DNA of 64,000 bases, taken from Heliomicrobium gestii (GTDB lineage Bacteria; Bacillota; Desulfitobacteriia; Heliobacteriales; Heliobacteriaceae). The notes below the pieces were generated by a model that saw nothing but the letters and a program-made list of their open reading frames with translations, ran no database searches and was not told the origin of the DNA. The translations under genes were made by a program, and so were the position numbers. The DNA lies in contig NZ_WXEX01000002.1 of the NCBI RefSeq assembly GCF_009877435.1, positions 1 to 64,000 on the forward strand, written 5' to 3'. Positions 60,607 through 64,000 of the stretch are shown here, piece by piece (within the stretch, counting starts at the first letter, position 1; each line of letters starts with the position of its first letter).

Positions 60607-61992
60607 CTATGCGCTGGCGCTCACCGTAGTGGTGTAGATCTTCTCCAACAGCGTCAAGGCGCCGCGGTACCCCACATAGGACCGGGACAGGACCACCTCA
60701 TAGGAGGCAGGAAAACCGACTTCGACGATGGCGCCTTTTAGCTCTTTGACCAAATCCCGTTCCCAGGTGGTTCCGAAAATGATTGGGGGCTTATGACCAA
60801 AATAAGTTTGACGGATCAACTGGTGGATGCGCCAACTGTCTTCTTCAAACTCAACCTCCACCGACACATCATCGGCGATGGTCCGGAATTGCTCGCGGAT
60901 CCCTTCACGAAACCGCTCGGGCGGATTCTCCGTGATGATCAGCTTGCCGGGAATGACGCCCAGTTGATTGACGAGAAACTTTGTCAAAGCGAGGTTGTAG
61001 GCGCTGTCGCCGATGACGGCGAATTGGGCTGGCAGGCCCCACCAGTACTCGGCATAAAAATCGGAGAAATCCTCGAGGTAGCGATAATAGGTGTTCTCCT
61101 CTTTTTGGATGAACTGCTCGGCTTTTTCCCGATCAAGCCCGGCAAACTCGACGACCTGGCGCAAAAAAGCGCTCGTTTGTTTCGCGCCGATCGGGATGAC
61201 CGGCACGTGCAGGTAGGGCTGCCCGTATTTTTCTTGCAGGTGTTCCGCCGTCTCCAGGCCAAGCCAAGGGGACAGGACCAGATTGAACTGGGCTCTCGGG
61301 ATCCCTTTCCACTCGGCGACACCGCGAGACTCGTGCCCAAAGAGGATATTGACCTGTAATCCCACGCCTTCAAGAATCCGTTTCATCTCGGCCAGATCGC
61401 CGCGCCAGAAGGTGTTGTGGAAAGGAAGAAGTGACCAGACGTTGACGACGCCGGAGTCCCGCGGTCCTTCGTCGTCGCCCACAAACTGGTCGATAATCGC
61501 CCGCGTCACCAGCTCGTGTCCCGTAAAGTTGTTTCCTTTAAAACCGCCCGTCTCGGCATAGACGATCGGCACACCGCGAAGTTGAAACTCCTTCACCACC
61601 GAGCCCACGTCATCGCCGACCAGGTCGGAGATGCAGCCGGTCAGGACCACGAAGAGGTCGGCCTCCAGCACCTCCAAGGAGGCCGCAATCAGTTCTCGCA
61701 ACCGCTCCATGCCGCCGAAGACCACCTCTTTTTCGGTGGCATTCGTGCTGGGCACGACAGCGCCGCCGCCATAACCGCCCCCCTGAAATCCGTTGTAAAA
61801 GGCGACGTTCATGAACTGCTTGTCGGCGCAGCCGGGGCCGCAGTGGGTGATCGGGATCACCCGAGGAATCGCGCAGGCGCTATGCAGGGCAGCGATGGAG
61901 CAGGCATAGCGGATCTGCTGAATGGAATTGGTCTTTTGCGTCTTCCCGATGACAGCCTCCTGGGATTGCCGCAACCCTTCACCATGTGACAT
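60607..61992 (-). CDS. Nitrogenase-like beta subunit K1
   Basis: The 461-residue NifK-superfamily protein has P-cluster Cys (YACSIAAL, CGPGCADK, LTGCISDLVGDD) and an N-terminal extension of about 25 residues. GGAGGAAA precedes the ATG. It follows D1 after about 100 bases and groups with K3 and K4. Confidence 0.9.
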   Translation of the reverse strand: MSHGEGLRQSQEAVIGKTQKTNSIQQIRYACSIAALHSACAIPRVIPITHCGPGCADKQFMNVAFYNGFQGGGYGGGAVVPSTNATEKEVVFGGMERLRELIAASLEVLEADLFVVLTGCISDLVGDDVGSVVKEFQLRGVPIVYAETGGFKGNNFTGHELVTRAIIDQFVGDDEGPRDSGVVNVWSLLPFHNTFWRGDLAEMKRILEGVGLQVNILFGHESRGVAEWKGIPRAQFNLVLSPWLGLETAEHLQEKYGQPYLHVPVIPIGAKQTSAFLRQVVEFAGLDREKAEQFIQKEENTYYRYLEDFSDFYAEYWWGLPAQFAVIGDSAYNLALTKFLVNQLGVIPGKLIITENPPERFREGIREQFRTIADDVSVEVEFEEDSWRIHQLIRQTYFGHKPPIIFGTTWERDLVKELKGAIVEVGFPASYEVVLSRSYVGYRGALTLLEKIYTTTVSASA

Positions 61993-62091
61993 GCCACATT
62001 TCCTCCTACCCTTTGATCATCGGCCGTTTGTTTGCGGGCCTGTGAAAAACCACCCTTTGATGGCCGACATTTTTTCTATGTATTGCACTGT

Positions 62092-63624
62092 TCAATCATA
62101 AGAGCCTTTCGCTTCGGCCTGTCGCTTTCTCGCCAGGATGAAGGGGTCGCTCTGGCGCAACCAGGCCTGTTTATAGGGCAGTTGCGTATGGGCCGCCAGG
62201 TCATCGTGAAACTTCTTGCGCGCCAGTATCTCCAGGATCGTTTCGCCGAGGTTCAACATTCCCTGATAGCCCAGGGCATGGTGCTCGTCGCCGAGCGGCG
62301 CGGCGGGGATGCCCAGCCGTGAGGCCAGCGGCGCCAGTCCATTGTGCCGGATGAGGATGAAATCGGGCTTTACGCGTTGGAGCAGGCCGTAAAACTGGTA
62401 CTGCTGGCGATTGCTCACGCTGAAATGGGGCACATCGCCATAGTGGTCAACGAGATGGGATAGGGAGTCTTGTCGGGGGTCTTGGCTGTCGTAGACAGGG
62501 TCGTGGTGAAAAACAAGCGATCCGTCCACCTCGACGCCGAGTTCCCTTAAGACGGCGATCAGCCCGTGGGCGTAGGCGGAACCGGTGGCCACATACCCCT
62601 TCTTCCCTTTCAGCCGTTGGCGCAATTCCTCCAGGCGAGGCTTCACGCGGGCATGCTCCTTGGCGATGTAGGCTTCCGCCTGGGCTTCCCGTCCGGTGAC
62701 GCGCGCCAGTTCCCGGATCCAGGCATCGGTGCCGGCAAAACCGTAGGGCTGGGGCGCCTTGATCTCAGGCACGCCGAAAGCCTGCTCCAAGGCTGTGGCC
62801 AGGTAGGACGCGAGGGTGTGGCAGAAGCCGACTGTCGCCGCCGCCTCCGAAAGCTGGGCCAACTCTTCGACTGTGGCCAGATCGACGACATAGTTGACGC
62901 GCAGCCCCAACTCCTTGAGCATGGGGGTGAAAACGTCAGTGCCCCAGAGGCAGATGACGTTGACCAGATCCTCTTGTTTTTGCGGGTTTTTGCGGACGAT
63001 CTGCCGCACGATCCCATGCTGGGTGGCGTCAAAGCCGGTGCTCCAGTGCTTGGAACGAAAGCCTTCGCAATGAAGCGGGATCACCGGGATCGCCAGTTCC
63101 TCCTCGAGCCGGCTGGCGACGCTGTCCACATCATCGCCGATGATACCGGTGGCGCAGGAGGTGCCGATAAAAATCGCCTTCGGCCGGTGGCGCTCCCAGG
63201 CATCGCGGATCGATTGCTCCAGTTTCTCAACGCCGCCGAAAACCATGTCAGACTCCTGCAGGTTTGTGCAGATCAGGCGCAGGTTTTCTACGGGGAGTTT
63301 GCGCATAGCCAGCCCGTTGCGGTAGATGGAATTATAGATCACCTGACCGGCGCCGCAGCCGATGGGCGCATGCTGGATCAGCACGGCGTCGCGGACGTTG
63401 CCGGCCTGGCATTCGACCATCTGCTCACTGCAAACGGAACCTTGAGTGAAGGGGCCCTGAAGTTCACAGACCCTGCGCGCCTTTTCTCCGCAACCGGCGC
63501 CACAGGCGCCTCGCGCATAGGCCGATTCCGCGGAGAGTTCCGAGGCGGCGCCATCCCAGGCGATGATCGTGCCCAGTCGCTGTTCCCGATTCTCGACTAC
63601 CGGTGTGTTCAGGTTGAGTTTCAC
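62092..63624 (-). CDS. Nitrogenase-like alpha subunit D1
   Basis: The 510-residue NifD-superfamily protein has P-cluster Cys (GSVCSEQ, APIGCGAG, TSCATGIIGDD), a cofactor-ligand Cys (VGFCHTLASYL) and a His pair at the second ligand site (DEHHALGYQG). Extra Cys (ARGACGAGCGEKARRVC) precede the first cluster ligand. The GTG start has AAAGGAGG at 7 bases and aligns with the N-termini of D3 and D4. It is the first gene of the operon behind L1. Confidence 0.9.
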   Translation of the reverse strand: MKLNLNTPVVENREQRLGTIIAWDGAASELSAESAYARGACGAGCGEKARRVCELQGPFTQGSVCSEQMVECQAGNVRDAVLIQHAPIGCGAGQVIYNSIYRNGLAMRKLPVENLRLICTNLQESDMVFGGVEKLEQSIRDAWERHRPKAIFIGTSCATGIIGDDVDSVASRLEEELAIPVIPLHCEGFRSKHWSTGFDATQHGIVRQIVRKNPQKQEDLVNVICLWGTDVFTPMLKELGLRVNYVVDLATVEELAQLSEAAATVGFCHTLASYLATALEQAFGVPEIKAPQPYGFAGTDAWIRELARVTGREAQAEAYIAKEHARVKPRLEELRQRLKGKKGYVATGSAYAHGLIAVLRELGVEVDGSLVFHHDPVYDSQDPRQDSLSHLVDHYGDVPHFSVSNRQQYQFYGLLQRVKPDFILIRHNGLAPLASRLGIPAAPLGDEHHALGYQGMLNLGETILEILARKKFHDDLAAHTQLPYKQAWLRQSDPFILARKRQAEAKGSYD

Positions 63625-63684
63625 CGTGTTTCCTCCTTTGACCAAACAAATCACCGAATCCAATCACGCCCCGGTAGATAAACG

Positions 63685-63748
63685 AAAAGGCCGAGGGATA
63701 CGCGCCCCATCGGCGGTATACCTCGGCCTCCAGTCTATCTAGACAGCC
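63685..63748 (-). promoter_or_regulatory. Attenuator element L1 (before pair 1)
   Basis: Leftward: GGCU-GU-CUAG-AUAGA-CUGG-A-GGCC, the last GGCC opening GGCCGAGG...CCTCGGCC with four U residues. Confidence 0.8.
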
Positions 63749-63785
63749 ATTGCTCTATCTCAACATTGTCAGGTGTATATCTCGA

Positions 63786-63814
63786 ATTTTACGAACCCTG
63801 CCATCAGATGTCAA
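63786..63814 (-). promoter_or_regulatory. Sigma-A promoter of the pair-1 operon
   Basis: TTGACA (63809-63814), 17 bases, TAAAAT (63786-63791), about 30 bases before L1. Confidence 0.88.
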
Positions 63815-63909
63815 CCATATTTTTTCCTTCTTTCGACCGCCGAGGTCGCTTCCCCTGTCCCTTGTCCCCTGTTAGCGATATTCGCGTCCCACGGGATTTC
63901 TGTCAACGA

Positions 63910-64000
63910 CTATCGGAGTAATCGCGCCACTTCCGCCAACAGTTGCTCCTTCTTCACAGGCTTGCGCAAAAAGGCGGCGCACCCCGCTTGGCGGACACCG
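63910..64000 (-). CDS. C-terminal end of a response-regulator receiver domain (partial)
   Basis: The last 29 codons of a minus-strand gene run off the window edge. AGCAAFLRKPVKKEQL has the conserved Lys-Pro of a receiver domain and ends in a helix LLAEVARLLR. The receiver is at the C-terminus, so the full protein may be a hybrid kinase or a multi-receiver protein. Confidence 0.75.
   Translation of the reverse strand, partial: GVRQAGCAAFLRKPVKKEQLLAEVARLLR

Noticed and set aside
39677-63624. Dark-operative protochlorophyllide or chlorophyllide reductase (BchNB/BchYZ)
   Set aside because: Heliobacteria have these enzymes, but here the D proteins have a cofactor-ligand Cys, a NifB-like gene is present, and the neighbours are sulfur genes rather than bacteriochlorophyll genes.
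42621-63748. T-box-like string GGTGTACCGCC in L1-L3
   Set aside because: It resembles the T-box GGTGGNACCGCG, but the tRNA-pairing bulge bases (TGGN) are missing, no specifier stem exists in the short leaders, and L4-L6 lack the string. It is part of the terminator stem.
39514-63748. SAM-I (S-box) riboswitch for L1-L6
   Set aside because: None of the S-box core elements is present and the leaders are much too short.
39514-63748. ANTAR-type dual hexaloop antiterminator
   Set aside because: Only one hairpin is conserved, loops are 4-5 nt, and the A1/G4 loop signature is absent. A different RNA-binding protein remains possible.
1-64000. tRNA, rRNA or CRISPR loci
   Set aside because: No conserved tRNA arms, rRNA segments or regularly spaced repeats with unique spacers were noticed. 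The 11- and 15-bp repeats are contiguous and have no spacers.

Overview
The window looks like a chromosome segment of an anaerobic Clostridia-type Firmicute with about 55-60 % G+C. The Heliobacteriaceae are my best guess, but this is inference. The supporting signs are AGGAGG-type ribosome sites throughout, frequent TTG/GTG starts, a CheY very like the Bacillus protein, a manganese riboswitch, a tandem glycine riboswitch, a DUF1540 protein, and an extensive nitrogenase-like gene complement. No rRNA, tRNA, CRISPR array or insertion sequence was seen.

Region 1 (1-7.9 kb) is mixed housekeeping: a YibE/F membrane protein, a DHA2 drug exporter, a chemoreceptor, CheY, a 40-residue protein behind a Fur-like box, TerC under a yybP-ykoY (Mn2+) riboswitch, and a DUF1540 protein. 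Region 2 (7.9-16.8 kb) is a molybdate/tungstate transport locus: two permease/ATPase sets, two binding proteins, ModD, a Mop molbindin, and a regulator joining an excisionase-type HTH to a periplasmic-binding-like domain. Its four transport units all begin with a leader hairpin plus U-run, and three of these share a CTCAATG...CATTGAG stem. Region 3 (16.8-27.5 kb) holds a two-component system, a GH25 lysozyme, a papain-like protein with five tandem C-terminal repeats, a glycine-riboswitch-controlled AGCS symporter, a DUF2325 protein and an Rrf2 regulator. Region 4 (27.5-31.1 kb) is an ABC ATPase / Cys-rich GTPase / cysteine desulfurase / Fe-S protein cassette that looks like a metallocentre-assembly unit.

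Region 5 (31.3-63.7 kb, almost all on the minus strand) is the main discovery. It holds five nitrogenase-like alpha/beta (D/K) gene pairs but only one NifH-like reductase, one NifB-like radical SAM protein and one NifX-like protein, with no NifEN annotated as such. The pairs are woven into sulfur-type genes: cysK, metNIQ, NitT/TauT (sulfonate-type) ABC transporters, and a MtaA/UroD-family methyltransferase. This fits the group of nitrogenase-like enzymes that includes methylthio-alkane reductase (MAR), which releases usable sulfur from organic thioethers. The present proteins may have other substrates. I number the pairs from right to left: pair 1 (62.1-63.6/60.6-62.0 kb), pair 2 (56.3-59.2 kb, K before D), pair 3 (51.0-53.8 kb), pair 4 (46.1-48.9 kb) and pair 5 (39.7-42.5 kb).

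Six sites in region 5 carry the same short RNA device. It is a small hairpin (4-5 bp, a 2x1 internal loop, a 4-bp C-Y-R-G helix, a 4-5 nt loop) whose 3' strand is also the 5' strand of a U-tailed terminator hairpin. The helices vary by compensatory changes. Three copies lie just behind near-perfect TTGACA-17-TAAAAT/TACAAT promoters; the others lie upstream of or inside operons. I read this as a previously unremarked transcription-attenuation element that ties all the nitrogenase-like pairs and their transporters into one regulon. The resulting units are: L1-D1-K1-methyltransferase-small protein-K2-D2; L2-nifB-nifH-nifX-L4-D3-K3-cysK; L5-permease-D4-K4-binding protein-ATPase; and L3-D5-K5-L6-metN-metI-metQ, continuing without a visible terminator through a His-rich peptide, DUF4418, a MacB-like exporter and another TauT-type transporter to a terminator near 31.27 kb.
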